From contig NZ_QNQP01000002.1 in assembly GCF_003316635.1 (NCBI RefSeq), positions 1 through 64,000 of the forward strand: a DNA stretch of 64,000 nucleotides, in the 5' to 3' direction. Positions 42,953 to 52,680 of this stretch are shown here, in pieces. This stretch comes from Roseovarius dicentrarchi. Its GTDB lineage: Bacteria > Pseudomonadota > Alphaproteobacteria > Rhodobacterales > Rhodobacteraceae. A model generated the notes under the pieces. The model made no database searches. It had not been told where the DNA came from and saw only the letters and a program-made list of their open reading frames with translations. Each line of letters opens with the position of its first letter. Positions within the stretch are counted from its first letter, which is position 1. Position numbers and translations under genes: made by a program.

Positions 42953-43813
42953 ATGCAGACGCAGCTGGACAAGGCGGCCGCGCAACTTGCCGCGCATCTG
43001 GCGCAGGTTCTGTCGCCCTTTTCCGGTGATGTGGGCGATGCCATGCGCCACGCCACCAAAGGCGGGAAGCGCCTGCGCGGGTTTCTGGTGCTGGAAAGCG
43101 CACGTTTGCACAAGGTCAGCCCGGCCGCGGCCATCTGGCCCGCCACGGCGATCGAGGCGATGCACGCCTACAGCCTTGTTCACGACGATTTGCCCTGCAT
43201 GGATGACGACGACGCCCGACGCGGGCAGCCAACGGTCCATGTCAAATGGGACGAGGCGACGGCGGTGCTGACCGGCGACGCCCTTCAATCACTGGCGTTC
43301 GAGCTGGCCGCGCATCCCGAGGTGGGCAGCGGCGCCGTGCGCGCCGATCTGGTGCAGACGCTGGCGCGTGCGGCAGGCGGGCAGGGCATGGTGCTGGGCC
43401 AGGCGCTGGACATGGCCGCCGAACGCGCGCAGACGCCGCTGCCGCTGGACCGGATCAGCGCGCTTCAGGCCGGCAAGACCGGCGCGCTGTTTGAATGGAG
43501 CGCGGCCGCCGGCGCGCGCATGGCCGCGGCCGATCCGGCACCGATGATCCGCTATGCCGCCGCGATGGGGCAGGCGTTCCAGATCCGCGACGATGTGATC
43601 GACGTCACCGGCGATGCGCAGGCCGTCGGCAAGGCGGTGGGCAAGGACGCGGCAGCCGGCAAGGCCACGTTCGTGTCGCTGCTGGGCCTCGATGGCGCCC
43701 GCGCGCGCGCCGCAGACCTTGTGGCCGACGCCTGCGATGCGCTATCTGAATATGGCGCGGACGCTGCAACCTTGCAGCAGACCGCGCGCTTCGCTATCTC
43801 GCGTCACAGCTGA
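42953..43813 (+). CDS. ispA: Farnesyl diphosphate synthase (polyprenyl synthetase)
   Basis: 286 aa. First aspartate-rich motif DDLPCMDDDD (about residues 82-91) and second DDVID near 215; GGKRLRG substrate lysine/arginine motif near 43. Condenses isopentenyl and dimethylallyl diphosphate to C15, the precursor of quinones and the undecaprenyl carrier used by the polysaccharide locus. Genes xseB-ispA-dxs form an operon, common in alphaproteobacteria. Confidence 0.94.
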   Translation: MQTQLDKAAAQLAAHLAQVLSPFSGDVGDAMRHATKGGKRLRGFLVLESARLHKVSPAAAIWPATAIEAMHAYSLVHDDLPCMDDDDARRGQPTVHVKWDEATAVLTGDALQSLAFELAAHPEVGSGAVRADLVQTLARAAGGQGMVLGQALDMAAERAQTPLPLDRISALQAGKTGALFEWSAAAGARMAAADPAPMIRYAAAMGQAFQIRDDVIDVTGDAQAVGKAVGKDAAAGKATFVSLLGLDGARARAADLVADACDALSEYGADAATLQQTARFAISRHS

Positions 43814-43840
43814 CCTGACGCCCCGGGGAGGGGCAGTGCC

Positions 43841-45793
43841 ATGACCACCGAGCAAGACCCAACGCCACCGTCCGCGCCGAAAACGCCGCTGCTGGACAAT
43901 GTAACCGGCCCCGCCGACATGAAACGGCTGAGCGACCGCGACCTGGGCCGTCTGGCGGACGAGCTGCGCGGCGAGACGATCCGCTCGGTCTCGCAGACCG
44001 GCGGGCATCTGGGTGCGGGCCTTGGCGTGGTGGAATTGACCGTGGCGCTGCACGCGGTGTTCGACGCGCCGCGTGACAAGATCATCTGGGACGTCAGCCA
44101 TCAAAGCTATCCGCACAAGATCCTGACCGGGCGCCGCGACCGGATGAAAACCCTGCGCCAGAAGGACGGCCTCAGCGGGTTCACCAAACGGTCCGAGTCG
44201 CCCTATGACCCGTTCGGCGCGGCCCATTCCAGCACTTCGATCAGCGCGGCGCTTGGCTTTGCCGTGGCGCGCGATCTGGGCGGGGCCTGCGATACCGGCC
44301 ACGGCGATGCGGTGGCGATCATCGGCGACGGCGCGATGAGCGCGGGCATGGCGTTCGAGGCGATGAACAACGCCGGCGCGCTGGGAAAACGCATGTTCGT
44401 GATCCTCAACGACAACGAGATGTCGATCGCACCGCCCGTCGGCGCGCTGTCGTCCTACCTGTCGCGTCTTTATGCCGAAGAGCCGTTTCAGGATCTCAAA
44501 GCCGCCGCCAAGGGCGCGATTTCCCTGCTGCCGCCCCCCTTGCAGGAGGGTGCGCGCCGCGCCCGCGACATGCTCAAGGGGCTGGCCGTCGGCGGCACAT
44601 TGTTCGAGGAGTTGGGTTTTTCCTATGTCGGCCCCATCGACGGGCATGATATGGAGCAGCTCCTGGCGATCCTGCGCACCGTCCATCAGCGCGCCACCGG
44701 CCCGATGCTGATCCATGTGCTGACCAAAAAGGGCAAGGGATACGCCCCCGCCGAGGGTGCCAATGACGGCGGTCATGCGACCGCGAAATTCGACATCGTT
44801 ACCGGCAAGCAGAGCAAACCACCCAGCAACGCGCCCAGCTACACGGCGGTTTTTGGCCGCGAACTGGTGGCGCATGCCGCCAGGGATGACCGGATTGTGG
44901 CCGTGACGGCGGCCATGCCTGATGGCACCGGCCTTGCCCTGATGGCGGAACGCTACCCCTCGCGCTGCTTTGATGTGGGCATTGCCGAACAGCACGCCGT
45001 GACCTTTGCCGCCGGCATGGCCGCGGGCGGATTGCGCCCGTTTTGCGCGCTTTATTCCACGTTCCTGCAACGCGGCTACGATCAGGTTGTGCATGACGTC
45101 GCGATTCAGCGCCTTCCGGTACGCTTCGCCATTGACCGCGCCGGTCTGGTCGGCGCCGATGGCGCGACCCACGCGGGCAGCTATGACACGGCGTTTCTGG
45201 CCAACCTGCCCGGTTTTGTCGTTATGGCCGCGGCGGACGAGGCGGAGCTGGTGCATATGGTGGCCACCGCTGCCGCCCATGACGACGGCCCGATTGCCTT
45301 CCGCTACCCACGCGGCGAAGGCGAGGGCGTGACGATGCCCGAAAAGGGCATCCCGCTGGAGATTGGCAAGGGCCGCATGATCGCCCAGGGCGCCCGCGTC
45401 GCGATCCTCAGCTTTGGCACCCGCCTTGGCGAGGTGCGCCGCGCCGCCGAGGCGCTGGCCGCCAAGGGGATCACCCCGACAATCGCCGACGCGCGTTTCG
45501 CCAAACCGCTGGACCGCGACATGATCCTGAAACTGGCCGAAAACCACGAGGCGTTGATCACGATCGAAGAAGGCGCCGTTGGCGGCTTTGGCAGCCATGT
45601 GGCACAGCTGTTGGCAGAGGAGGGCGTGTTCGATCACGGGCTGAAATTCCGTTCGATGGTGTTGCCGGACATCTTCATAGATCAGGCCAGCCCGGCAGAT
45701 ATGTATGCCGTGGCCGGTATGGGCGCCGCCGAGATCGAAGCGAAGGTGCTGGATGTTCTGGGCGTGGCTCAGATCGCGGGCAAACGCGCCTGA
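43841..45793 (+). CDS. dxs: 1-deoxy-D-xylulose-5-phosphate synthase
   Basis: 650 aa, full length. TPP-binding domain with [34 protein letters not shown] and a Mg-site N-D-N; pyrimidine domain with [16 protein letters not shown]-terminal transketolase domain with [14 protein letters not shown]. First enzyme of the MEP isoprenoid pathway (pyruvate + glyceraldehyde 3-phosphate). A strong GGAGGGG site precedes ATG 43841. Confidence 0.97.
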   Translation: MTTEQDPTPPSAPKTPLLDNVTGPADMKRLSDRDLGRLADELRGETIRSVSQTGGHLGAGLGVVELTVALHAVFDAPRDKIIWDVSHQSYPHKILTGRRDRMKTLRQKDGLSGFTKRSESPYDPFGAAHSSTSISAALGFAVARDLGGACDTGHGDAVAIIGDGAMSAGMAFEAMNNAGALGKRMFVILNDNEMSIAPPVGALSSYLSRLYAEEPFQDLKAAAKGAISLLPPPLQEGARRARDMLKGLAVGGTLFEELGFSYVGPIDGHDMEQLLAILRTVHQRATGPMLIHVLTKKGKGYAPAEGANDGGHATAKFDIVTGKQSKPPSNAPSYTAVFGRELVAHAARDDRIVAVTAAMPDGTGLALMAERYPSRCFDVGIAEQHAVTFAAGMAAGGLRPFCALYSTFLQRGYDQVVHDVAIQRLPVRFAIDRAGLVGADGATHAGSYDTAFLANLPGFVVMAAADEAELVHMVATAAAHDDGPIAFRYPRGEGEGVTMPEKGIPLEIGKGRMIAQGARVAILSFGTRLGEVRRAAEALAAKGITPTIADARFAKPLDRDMILKLAENHEALITIEEGAVGGFGSHVAQLLAEEGVFDHGLKFRSMVLPDIFIDQASPADMYAVAGMGAAEIEAKVLDVLGVAQIAGKRA

Positions 45794-45811
45794 TGGCAGG
45801 GTTCGTGTAAG

Positions 45812-45898
45812 TTATGCACAGGATTTTCCACAGATACCGGCGACAAGTCTGGAAAGTGATAACTGTTTCTTAGAGTTTTGCGTATTATCTGTGGATGA
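45812..45898. promoter_or_regulatory. Cluster of DnaA-box-like sequences
   Basis: TTATGCACA (45812-45820) fits the DnaA-box consensus TTATNCACA. TTTTCCACA (45824-45832), 12 bases on in the same direction, and TCATCCACA on the opposite strand (45890-45898) each differ from TTATCCACA by one base. They lie in the 101-base gap between dxs and the sugar dehydrogenase gene. DnaA binding is a guess from consensus. Confidence 0.45.
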
Positions 45899-46992
45899 TG
45901 AGAATTTTCCACCTCCTCGTCCTTGCCGCCGTCCTGCTGGCTGCGCCTGCCCGCGCTCAGACGCTGGATGGGCCGGACGGGCCGCTGCGCATCACGCAGA
46001 TGGCAAGTGGCCTGAATGGCCCGTGGGCCTTTGGTTTCCTGCCCGACGGTGGTGTGCTGATTACGGAAAAACGCGGTGCCTTGTGGCGACTTCGCGACGG
46101 GGAAAAAACCCGCGTCGGCGGCGTCGGGCCGGTCGCCGATGCCGGGCAGGGCGGCTTGCTGGATATCCTCATCCCCCGTGATTTTGCGCAAACGCGGCAG
46201 CTTTATTTTACGCAGGCAACACGGCAAGGGCGCGGCGCCGGCACGGCACTGGCCACGGCGCAGCTGGAACGCGGCGCAGATACGCTGACCGACTGGCGTG
46301 TCATTTACCAGATGACCGAAGGCAGCAGCGGCGGCCGACATTTCGGCGCGCGTCTGGTCGAGGCGCCGGACGGCACGATTTTCATGACCGTGGGCGAGCG
46401 GGGTGACCGGCCCTCGGCGCAGGATCTGAGCCGCGAAAACGGCAGTATCCTGCGCCTGACACGCGACGGCGCGCCGGCGCCAGGCAACCCGTTTTCAGAC
46501 AGGCAAGGCGCGCGTGCCGCCATCTGGTCCTACGGCCATCGCAACCCGCAAGGCGCCGCATTGGATGCGGATGGGCAGCTTTGGGTCAATGAGCATGGCG
46601 CCAAGGGCGGTGACGAGGTAAATCGCATCGCGCCGGGCGCAAATTACGGCTGGCCGGTCATCTCCTACGGTCGGCACTACTCTGGCGCGCGCATTGGCGA
46701 GGGCACGGCCAAGCCGGGGCTGGAGCAGCCTGAATTCTACTGGGATCCCAGCATCGCCCCCTCGGGCCTGATGATTTATTCAGGCGCGCTCTGGCCGGAA
46801 TGGCGGGGCGATTTCTTTTCCGGATCGCTGAAATTCGGCTTCATCTCGCGCCTGTCAGGCGATCCGCTGGCCGAGGTGCAGCGACTGCAAAGCGCCGAAA
46901 CCGCCCGCTTGCGTGACATCCGCGAAGCGCCGGATGGCACGATCTGGTTCCTCAGCGAAGGCCGGGGCGCACTGTACCGGCTGTCGCGTTAG
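45895..46992 (+). CDS. PQQ-dependent soluble aldose sugar dehydrogenase (YliI/Asd type)
   Basis: 365 aa with a signal peptide (cleavage about after ARA, residue 20) and the six-bladed soluble glucose-dehydrogenase fold: GLNGPWAFGFLPDGG, GGRHFGARL (the catalytic-type His), GHRNPQG, NEHGAKGGDEVN and GANYGWP, all typical. It oxidises aldoses in the periplasm if PQQ is supplied; PQQ synthesis genes are not in the window. A DnaA-box-like cluster overlaps its upstream region. Confidence 0.9.
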   Translation: MMRIFHLLVLAAVLLAAPARAQTLDGPDGPLRITQMASGLNGPWAFGFLPDGGVLITEKRGALWRLRDGEKTRVGGVGPVADAGQGGLLDILIPRDFAQTRQLYFTQATRQGRGAGTALATAQLERGADTLTDWRVIYQMTEGSSGGRHFGARLVEAPDGTIFMTVGERGDRPSAQDLSRENGSILRLTRDGAPAPGNPFSDRQGARAAIWSYGHRNPQGAALDADGQLWVNEHGAKGGDEVNRIAPGANYGWPVISYGRHYSGARIGEGTAKPGLEQPEFYWDPSIAPSGLMIYSGALWPEWRGDFFSGSLKFGFISRLSGDPLAEVQRLQSAETARLRDIREAPDGTIWFLSEGRGALYRLSR

Positions 46993-46995
46993 CCG

Positions 46996-47997
46996 CTACT
47001 CCTGCTCGCGCGACGATTGCGCCCCGCGCTCGCGGTAGGGCGTGGTGCTGTAATGTGCACGGTAGCATTTGGAGAAATGCGAGGGCGAGGAGAACCCGCA
47101 GGCAAGCGCCACGTTGATCACAGTCATATCGGTCTGCATCAGCAGGTTACGCGCCTTTTGCAGGCGCAATTCCATGTAATACCGCTTGGGCGACCGGCTG
47201 AGATAGCGGCGAAAAAGACGCTCCAGCTGCCGTGTCGACATACCCGCATCGCGCGCCAGTATCGCCGGGCTGATCGGCTCTTCGATATTGGCCTCCATCA
47301 GCTGGATCACCTGGCTCAGCTTGGGGTGGCGCACGCCGATGCGGGTGGGAACCGACAGTCGCTGCGTGTCCTGATCGGTGCGGATGGACGAATAAATCAG
47401 CTGATCCGCGACCGCATTGGCCAGCTTTTCATCGTGGTCCTGTGCGATGATACCCAACATCAGATCAATGGATGATGTGCCGCCTGCGGTGGTCATGCGG
47501 TTGCCGTCAATGGTGAACACCGATTTTGTCAGCTGCACTTCGGGAAAATCCTCGGCAAAGCTGTCGTGATTTTCCCAATGGATCGTCGCGCGCTTGCCAT
47601 CCAGCAGCCCGGCGCGCGCCAGAATGTAGGATGCGGTGCAAAGCCCGCCTATCTTCAGCCCGCGCCGTGCCTCGCGGCGCAGCCAGTTCAGCATGCGTTT
47701 GCTTGCCGCCTGTTGAATTTCAATCCCGCCGCAGATCAGAACCGTGTCGTTGCGTGACAGCTCATCCAGCGGTCCGTCCAGCTGGAACCGCACACCGGCC
47801 GAGCATGTGATCACATCGCCGCCATCGCCGATCACCGTCCAGTCATACAGCGGCCTTTCCGCCATGCGGTTTGCGATCCGCAGGCATTCGATGGCAGCTG
47901 AGAAGCTGATCAGGGTAAAGTTGTCCAGCAGGACAAAAACAAAGCGGCGGGTGGCGGTTTCGGCGCCAGACTGGCGATGTCTTTGGTCGATTTGCAT
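46996..47997 (-). CDS. GlxA-family AraC-type transcriptional regulator
   Basis: 333 aa. Residues 20-190 form a DJ-1/PfpI-like amidotransferase-type sensor domain (VLLDNFTLISFSAAIE; GGLCTASYILARAGLLDGKRAT). Residues about 225-320 are an AraC-type double helix-turn-helix (ARDAGMSTRQLERLFRRYL, ALACGFSSPSHFSKCYRAHY). Such regulators often control amine, choline or quaternary-ammonium use. Divergent from the DAHP synthase gene. A perfect palindrome, CCTGACGTCAGG (48014-48025), is 16 bases upstream of its start. Confidence 0.92.
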   Translation of the reverse strand: MQIDQRHRQSGAETATRRFVFVLLDNFTLISFSAAIECLRIANRMAERPLYDWTVIGDGGDVITCSAGVRFQLDGPLDELSRNDTVLICGGIEIQQAASKRMLNWLRREARRGLKIGGLCTASYILARAGLLDGKRATIHWENHDSFAEDFPEVQLTKSVFTIDGNRMTTAGGTSSIDLMLGIIAQDHDEKLANAVADQLIYSSIRTDQDTQRLSVPTRIGVRHPKLSQVIQLMEANIEEPISPAILARDAGMSTRQLERLFRRYLSRSPKRYYMELRLQKARNLLMQTDMTVINVALACGFSSPSHFSKCYRAHYSTTPYRERGAQSSREQE

Positions 47998-48013
47998 TGA
48001 TCAACATCCTCCG

Positions 48014-48025
48014 CCTGACGTCAGG
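48014..48025. promoter_or_regulatory. 12-base palindrome, possible operator
   Basis: CCTGACGTCAGG is a perfect palindrome in the divergent spacer between the GlxA-like regulator and DAHP synthase, close to the regulator start. It could be an autoregulatory operator, though AraC proteins usually bind direct repeats. Confidence 0.35.
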
Positions 48026-48169
48026 GCCAGATTGGTGATCCCTGAAAAAAGGGTATTTGACAAGGGATTGCACAAGGATTTGACTGATTGCGCGCAACAT
48101 TCGTGTGGTCACCCGGCGGAAGCTTGCGTATAGAACCGGTTCAGGAATGCATATCGCGGAGTACAGACA

Positions 48170-49537
48170 ATGGCAGAATGGACCAAATCCGATTGGCGCG
48201 ACAAGCCGCGCATCCAGATGCCGGACTATACCGACCAGGACGCGCTGCATGCGGTCGAGGCGCGTCTGTCGCAATTTCCGTTGCTGGTATTCGCAGGCGA
48301 GGCGCGGAAACTGAAGGCGCAACTGGGCGCGGCATCGCGCGGTGATGCATTTTTGCTTCAGGGCGGCGATTGCGCCGAAGCCTTCGACCAGTTCAGCGCG
48401 GATGCGATCCGCGATACATTTCGGGTCATGCTGCAAATGGCAATGGTGCTGACCTATGGCGCCAAGGTGCCTGTGGTCAAAGTCGGCCGCATGGCCGGCC
48501 AGTTCGCCAAGCCGCGCAGCGCCCCGACGGAAACCGTGAATGGCGTGGAATTGCCCAGCTACCGCGGCGACATCATCAACGAATTGCCGTTTTCCGAAGC
48601 CGCGCGAAGCCCCGATCCGGCGAAAATGCTGCAAGCCTACACTCAATCGGCCGCAACGCTGAACTTGTTGCGCGCGTTTTCCAAGGGCGGCTATGCTGAC
48701 ATGAACAAGGTCCACAGCTGGACCTTGGGCTTTACCGAGGGTGAGAAGGCCGCGCGCTACCGCGAAATGGCGGGCCGTATCGGTGACGCGCTGGATTTCA
48801 TGCGCGCCGCAGGTTTGGACAGCGCCAGCACCGAGGCGATGCAGACCGTGGATTTCTACACCAGCCACGAGTCGCTGCTGCTGGAATATGAAGAGGCGCT
48901 GACGCGGATAGACAGCACGTCAGGCAACTGGCTGGCCGGCTCTGGCCATATGATCTGGATCGGTGATCGCACACGTCAGCCCGACGGCGCGCATGTCAAT
49001 TTCGCCAGCGGCGTATTGAACCCGATCGGCCTGAAATGCGGCCCCAGCATGACGGCAGATGATCTGAAGACGTTGATGACAAAGCTGAACCCGAAAAATG
49101 AGGCAGGCCGCCTGACCTTGATCGCGCGGTTTGGCGCGGGCAACGTTCAGGAGCATCTGACCCGTCTTATCCGCGTTGTTCAGGCCGAAGGCGCCAATGT
49201 GCTGTGGGTTTGCGATCCGATGCATGGCAACACGATCAAGTCGGAATCGGGCTACAAGACGCGGCCATTCGATGCCGTGCTGCGCGAAGTTCGGGAGTTT
49301 TTCGCAGTTCACAAGGCCGAGGGCACGATCCCCGGCGGTGTGCATTTCGAGATGACGGGACAGGACGTGACCGAATGTATCGGCGGGGTTCAGGCAGTTA
49401 CGGATGAAAACCTGAGTGATCGCTATCACACCGCCTGCGATCCGCGCCTGAATGCGTCGCAATCGCTGGAGCTGGCGTTCCTTGTTGCCGAGGAGCTTTC
49501 GACGTTTCGTCAGGATCTGCGCGCCAAGGCGGGCTGA
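48170..49537 (+). CDS. Class II 3-deoxy-7-phosphoheptulonate synthase
   Basis: 455-aa class II (plant-like) DAHP synthase, first step of the shikimate pathway from PEP and erythrose 4-phosphate. Typical stretches: [99 protein letters not shown]. Class II enzymes need a divalent metal bound by Cys, His, Glu and Asp, all present. Monocistronic; a GC-rich hairpin follows. Confidence 0.96.
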   Translation: MAEWTKSDWRDKPRIQMPDYTDQDALHAVEARLSQFPLLVFAGEARKLKAQLGAASRGDAFLLQGGDCAEAFDQFSADAIRDTFRVMLQMAMVLTYGAKVPVVKVGRMAGQFAKPRSAPTETVNGVELPSYRGDIINELPFSEAARSPDPAKMLQAYTQSAATLNLLRAFSKGGYADMNKVHSWTLGFTEGEKAARYREMAGRIGDALDFMRAAGLDSASTEAMQTVDFYTSHESLLLEYEEALTRIDSTSGNWLAGSGHMIWIGDRTRQPDGAHVNFASGVLNPIGLKCGPSMTADDLKTLMTKLNPKNEAGRLTLIARFGAGNVQEHLTRLIRVVQAEGANVLWVCDPMHGNTIKSESGYKTRPFDAVLREVREFFAVHKAEGTIPGGVHFEMTGQDVTECIGGVQAVTDENLSDRYHTACDPRLNASQSLELAFLVAEELSTFRQDLRAKAG

Positions 49538-49563
49538 TGCCGCTTGAGATCTGAGCATAGACT

Positions 49564-49591
49564 GGCCCGCGCGGTGCGATCCGTGCGGGCC
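49564..49591 (+). terminator. Hairpin downstream of DAHP synthase
   Basis: GGCCCGC (49564-49570) pairs with GCGGGCC (49585-49591) with an inner GCGG/CCGT pairing. It lies between convergent genes. The T tract is weak (GGTTTGCATTGTT), so termination is probable but not sure. Confidence 0.45.
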
Positions 49592-49609
49592 GGTTTGCAT
49601 TGTTCAGAG

Positions 49610-50278
49610 TTATCCCTTGACCAATCGCAGATGCGATTTTTGACCTGCGCGGTGAGGTTCGGATGCTCGTCTGTCGCTCGTCAGTGCGAGCGTGGGCGTG
49701 GCAAGACGAGGGTGCGCGGCACCTTCCAATGGTGTAACCTGCGCGTCGACAATATCAAAGCGGCGTGGCCCCCGGCCCAGGTTTCCGCACGTTACCAAGC
49801 ATCCCAATGCGCGTGAGATGTCGCCAAGATCGCTGCGCAGCGGCAGGATCAGCATGTCACCGGTCAGTTTTGGGCCAGTCGCAGATGCCAGCGACAGACG
49901 CAGCGTTGCAGGCTGATCAAAAACACTGACCAGATGATGTGACAGCGCGTCGCGATGAGAGGGCGTGATGAAAGCGCTGAGCGGCATGCCGCGCACCTCC
50001 ATCCCCATCAGATCCGTCATGTGGCTGCCGGCGATGCGCAACCGGGCCAGACCCGGCGCGATGCGCTCCGCGATGAAGGCGTTGGACAATAGCGCCTCGA
50101 TCCCGCGTGGGTCGATATCCGACCGGCGCGGAACATCTGTGCCGCGCCGCATCTTTTGCCAATATGCTGCAAAATCCGCCAGCGCCGTGGCATGCGGTGA
50201 CAGGGATGGCGCGACCTGCGCCAAGGCGCGCAGCGGGGTTGCCGTGTGGCCGTCGATCAGATGGATATCGCGTGTCAT
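49610..50278 (-). CDS. PAS-domain protein of the roseobacter type
   Basis: 222 aa. The central part (about residues 30-170: FAAYWQKMRRGTDVPRRSDIDP, LARLRIAGSHMTDLMGMEVRGMPL, and FITPSHRD) resembles PAS_5/DUF1654-type cytoplasmic PAS proteins of alphaproteobacteria. There is no linked output domain. The C-terminal 40 residues are basic and disordered. Start 50278 follows GGGCAGG. It may be a small sensor or a protein-interaction module; its ligand is unknown. Confidence 0.7.
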   Translation of the reverse strand: MTRDIHLIDGHTATPLRALAQVAPSLSPHATALADFAAYWQKMRRGTDVPRRSDIDPRGIEALLSNAFIAERIAPGLARLRIAGSHMTDLMGMEVRGMPLSAFITPSHRDALSHHLVSVFDQPATLRLSLASATGPKLTGDMLILPLRSDLGDISRALGCLVTCGNLGRGPRRFDIVDAQVTPLEGAAHPRLATPTLALTSDRRASEPHRAGQKSHLRLVKG

Positions 50279-50585
50279 GATCCTGCCCTTTCCCGCCTGA
50301 TGCGGCGACATTTGTAAGACTGGTTAACCGCGCCGCACCGTCGTGGTTCCGTGCGCATACTGTGAAATCCTGGCCAGTGTTTCGGATCGACCCAAGGGGG
50401 CGACGCGGGTGGTCGGTGGAGACAATATGCCACAAAGGCGCCCGCTTTTGTCTAAAATCCTTTACAAATGGTTAACTTCTCCGCGAGGCGCGGCAGCCGG
50501 TCCGGCATGGCGGCGCCGGGCAGGATGGCTTGCCACGCTGATGTTCAAGGCTTAGGAATACGGCGCAAACCGGCAAGGGGGCTGC
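50279..50585. other. Intergenic region upstream of yicC
   Basis: 307 bases between the divergent PAS and yicC genes. It should hold both promoters. The only coding suggestion is a 42-codon frame (50427-50555). No other structure is seen. Confidence 0.4.
50427..50555 (+). CDS. Possible small basic protein (42 aa)
   Basis: ATG 50427 is preceded at good spacing by GGTGGAG (50415-50421) and opens a 42-codon frame ending in ATLMFKA. It is rich in Arg, Ala and Trp (MPQRRPLLSKILYKWL at the start). Nothing is recognised. It could equally be chance in GC-rich DNA. Confidence 0.25.
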   Translation: MPQRRPLLSKILYKWLTSPRGAAAGPAWRRRAGWLATLMFKA

Positions 50586-51491
50586 ATGACCATGGCGCGC
50601 ACAGTGAATTCGATGACCGGCTTTGCTGCCGGGCAGGGCGCGGACGGCCCATGGTCCTGGAGTTGGGAGCTGCGCAGCGTCAACGGCAAGGGGCTGGATC
50701 TGCGCCTGCGCGTGCCGGACTGGATCGCCGGTTTGGAAACGGCCCTGCGCACGCGCCTGTCCGGCGCGTTGGTGCGCGGCAATGTATCGTTGACCTTGCG
50801 GGTGCAGTCGGGCGATGCGGGCGGGCGTTTGCGGATCAATTCGGCCCAGCTCGATGATGTTCTGCAAGCCTTGGCCGAGGTCGAGGCGCGCGCGATGGAG
50901 CGCGGATTGTCCCTGGCACCCGCGCGCCCCGGCGATGTTCTGGCCGTGCGCGGCGTGCTGGACGTGGCAAGCGACATGGCCGATACCGAGCCGCTGAAAG
51001 CAGCGCTTTGCGCCGATTTTGAAACTGTCCTGACCGATTTTATCGCCATGCGCGCCAGCGAGGGCGCGGCGCTGCACGCATTGCTGGAGGCGCATCTGGC
51101 CGACATCGCCCGCCTGACAGACGCGGCTCATGCCGCCGCCATAGCGCGCGCGCCGGAAATGGCGGCCGCCCTGACGGCAAGTCTTGGGCGCGTGATGGAT
51201 GGCGCAAATGGCGCGGACCCGGCGCGTGTCGCGCAGGAACTGGCCCTGATCGCCGTCAAGGCGGATGTGACCGAGGAAATCGGCCGCCTTCATGCGCATG
51301 TCGCCGCCGCGCGGGAGTTGTTGGCCAGCGGCGCACCGGTGGGGCGCAAGCTGGATTTTCTCAGCCAGGAATTCAATCGCGAGGCCAATACCATGTGCGC
51401 CAAGGCACAGAATACCGACCTGACCGCCATCGGGCTGGAGCTGAAGGTGGCTGTCGACCAGATGCGCGAACAAGTGCAGAATGTGGAGTAG
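50586..51491 (+). CDS. YicC-family endoribonuclease
   Basis: 301 aa with the N-terminal YicC signature (MTGFAAGQG, WELRSVNGKGLDLRLRVPDW) and the C-terminal DUF1732 part (ADVTEEIGRLHAHV, KLDFLSQEFNREANTMCAK). YicC/YloC proteins are reported endoribonucleases in RNA decay. Located three bases before gmk, the usual partner. Start 50586 after AGGGGG; a second ATG is at 50592. Confidence 0.93.
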   Translation: MTMARTVNSMTGFAAGQGADGPWSWSWELRSVNGKGLDLRLRVPDWIAGLETALRTRLSGALVRGNVSLTLRVQSGDAGGRLRINSAQLDDVLQALAEVEARAMERGLSLAPARPGDVLAVRGVLDVASDMADTEPLKAALCADFETVLTDFIAMRASEGAALHALLEAHLADIARLTDAAHAAAIARAPEMAAALTASLGRVMDGANGADPARVAQELALIAVKADVTEEIGRLHAHVAAARELLASGAPVGRKLDFLSQEFNREANTMCAKAQNTDLTAIGLELKVAVDQMREQVQNVE

Positions 51492-51494
51492 ATC

Positions 51495-52136
51495 ATGAGC
51501 AACCGCCGCGGATTATTGATTATCCTGTCGTCCCCATCGGGCGCCGGCAAATCCACGCTGTCACGCCGTTTGCGCGAATGGGACGAAAACGTGCTGTTCT
51601 CCGTCTCGGCCACGACGCGCAAGCCGCGCGAGGGCGAGGTGGACGGGTCCGACTATTATTTTCTGGAGACAGAAGATTTCAAACGACAGGTCATCGAGGG
51701 GCAGATGCTGGAGCATGCGTTCGTCTTTGGCAATCACTACGGCTCGCCCAAGGGGCCGGTCGAGGCGGCGATCAATCAGGGCCGCGACGTTCTGTTTGAT
51801 ATTGACTGGCAGGGCGCGCAGCAGATCCAGAATTCGGATCTGGGCAAACATACGCTGTCGATCTTCATCCTGCCGCCCTCCATTTCCGAGTTGCGCCGCA
51901 GGCTGGAATCGCGCGGGCAGGATAGCGATGATGTGATCGCAAAGCGGATGCAGAAAAGCTGGGACGAAATCAGCCATTGGGCGGAATATGACTATGTGCT
52001 GACCAATGATGATCTGGACGCAACCGATGCATCGCTCAAGCAGATCATCGCCGCCGCCCGGCTGCGCCGTATCCAGCAGCCCGCGCTGACCGAACACGTA
52101 CGCAACCTGCAAATGGAATTCGAGGACCGCACATGA
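51495..52136 (+). CDS. gmk: Guanylate kinase
   Basis: 213 aa. P-loop [15 protein letters not shown] (residues 10-24), then [19 protein letters not shown] with the GMP-binding Arg and Tyr residues, and the lid [13 protein letters not shown]. Phosphorylates GMP to GDP. Overlaps the gamma carbonic anhydrase gene by four bases. Confidence 0.97.
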   Translation: MSNRRGLLIILSSPSGAGKSTLSRRLREWDENVLFSVSATTRKPREGEVDGSDYYFLETEDFKRQVIEGQMLEHAFVFGNHYGSPKGPVEAAINQGRDVLFDIDWQGAQQIQNSDLGKHTLSIFILPPSISELRRRLESRGQDSDDVIAKRMQKSWDEISHWAEYDYVLTNDDLDATDASLKQIIAAARLRRIQQPALTEHVRNLQMEFEDRT

Positions 52137-52660
52137 TGTATGCATTTGAGGGCCACCGCCCCACCACGCCCGAAGATGGCGATTACTGGATCGCACCGGG
52201 CGCGCATGTGATCGGGCGCGTCGTGCTGGAGGGGGGCAGTTCGGTCTGGTTCGGCGCCGCGCTGCGCGGCGATAACGAGGTGATCCATATCGGCGCGGGG
52301 ACGAATGTGCAGGAAAACTGCGTCATGCATACGGATATGGGGTATCCGCTGACCATCGGTGCCGGCTGCACAATCGGGCACAAGGCCATCCTGCATGGCT
52401 GCACCATTGGTGACAATTCGCTGATCGGCATGGGCGCGACGGTACTGAACGGCGCCGTTATCGGGCGCAACTGCCTGATCGGGGCGGGCGCGCTGATCAC
52501 CGAAGGCAAGCATATTCCCGATGGATCGCTGGTCATGGGCGCGCCGGGCAAGGTGGTGCGCGAACTGGACGCCGCCGCAATCGACGGCATCCGCAAAAGC
52601 GCCCTGGGCTATCAGGACCGGATGCGCCGGTTTCGCGCCGGATTAGCGCCGCTGGACTGA
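52133..52660 (+). CDS. Gamma carbonic anhydrase family protein
   Basis: 175 aa of left-handed beta-helix hexapeptide repeats. Metal-ligand candidates: His in CVMHTDMG, and His in GHKAILHG, with AALRGDNEV Arg/Asp in the usual places. This is the YrdA/PaaY group, in which carbonic anhydrase activity is not always shown. Follows gmk with an ATGA overlap. Confidence 0.92.
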   Translation: MMYAFEGHRPTTPEDGDYWIAPGAHVIGRVVLEGGSSVWFGAALRGDNEVIHIGAGTNVQENCVMHTDMGYPLTIGAGCTIGHKAILHGCTIGDNSLIGMGATVLNGAVIGRNCLIGAGALITEGKHIPDGSLVMGAPGKVVRELDAAAIDGIRKSALGYQDRMRRFRAGLAPLD

Positions 52661-52680
52661 CCGCGCTGGTCTGCCTTACA

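Noticed and set aside
43742..45637. Long antisense frame over dxs
   Set aside because: Dxs is unmistakable on the plus strand; the antisense product has no domain and typical mirror composition.
45812..45898. Replication origin
   Set aside because: Three DnaA-box-like sites only, no AT-rich unwinding element and none of the usual alphaproteobacterial origin genes nearby.
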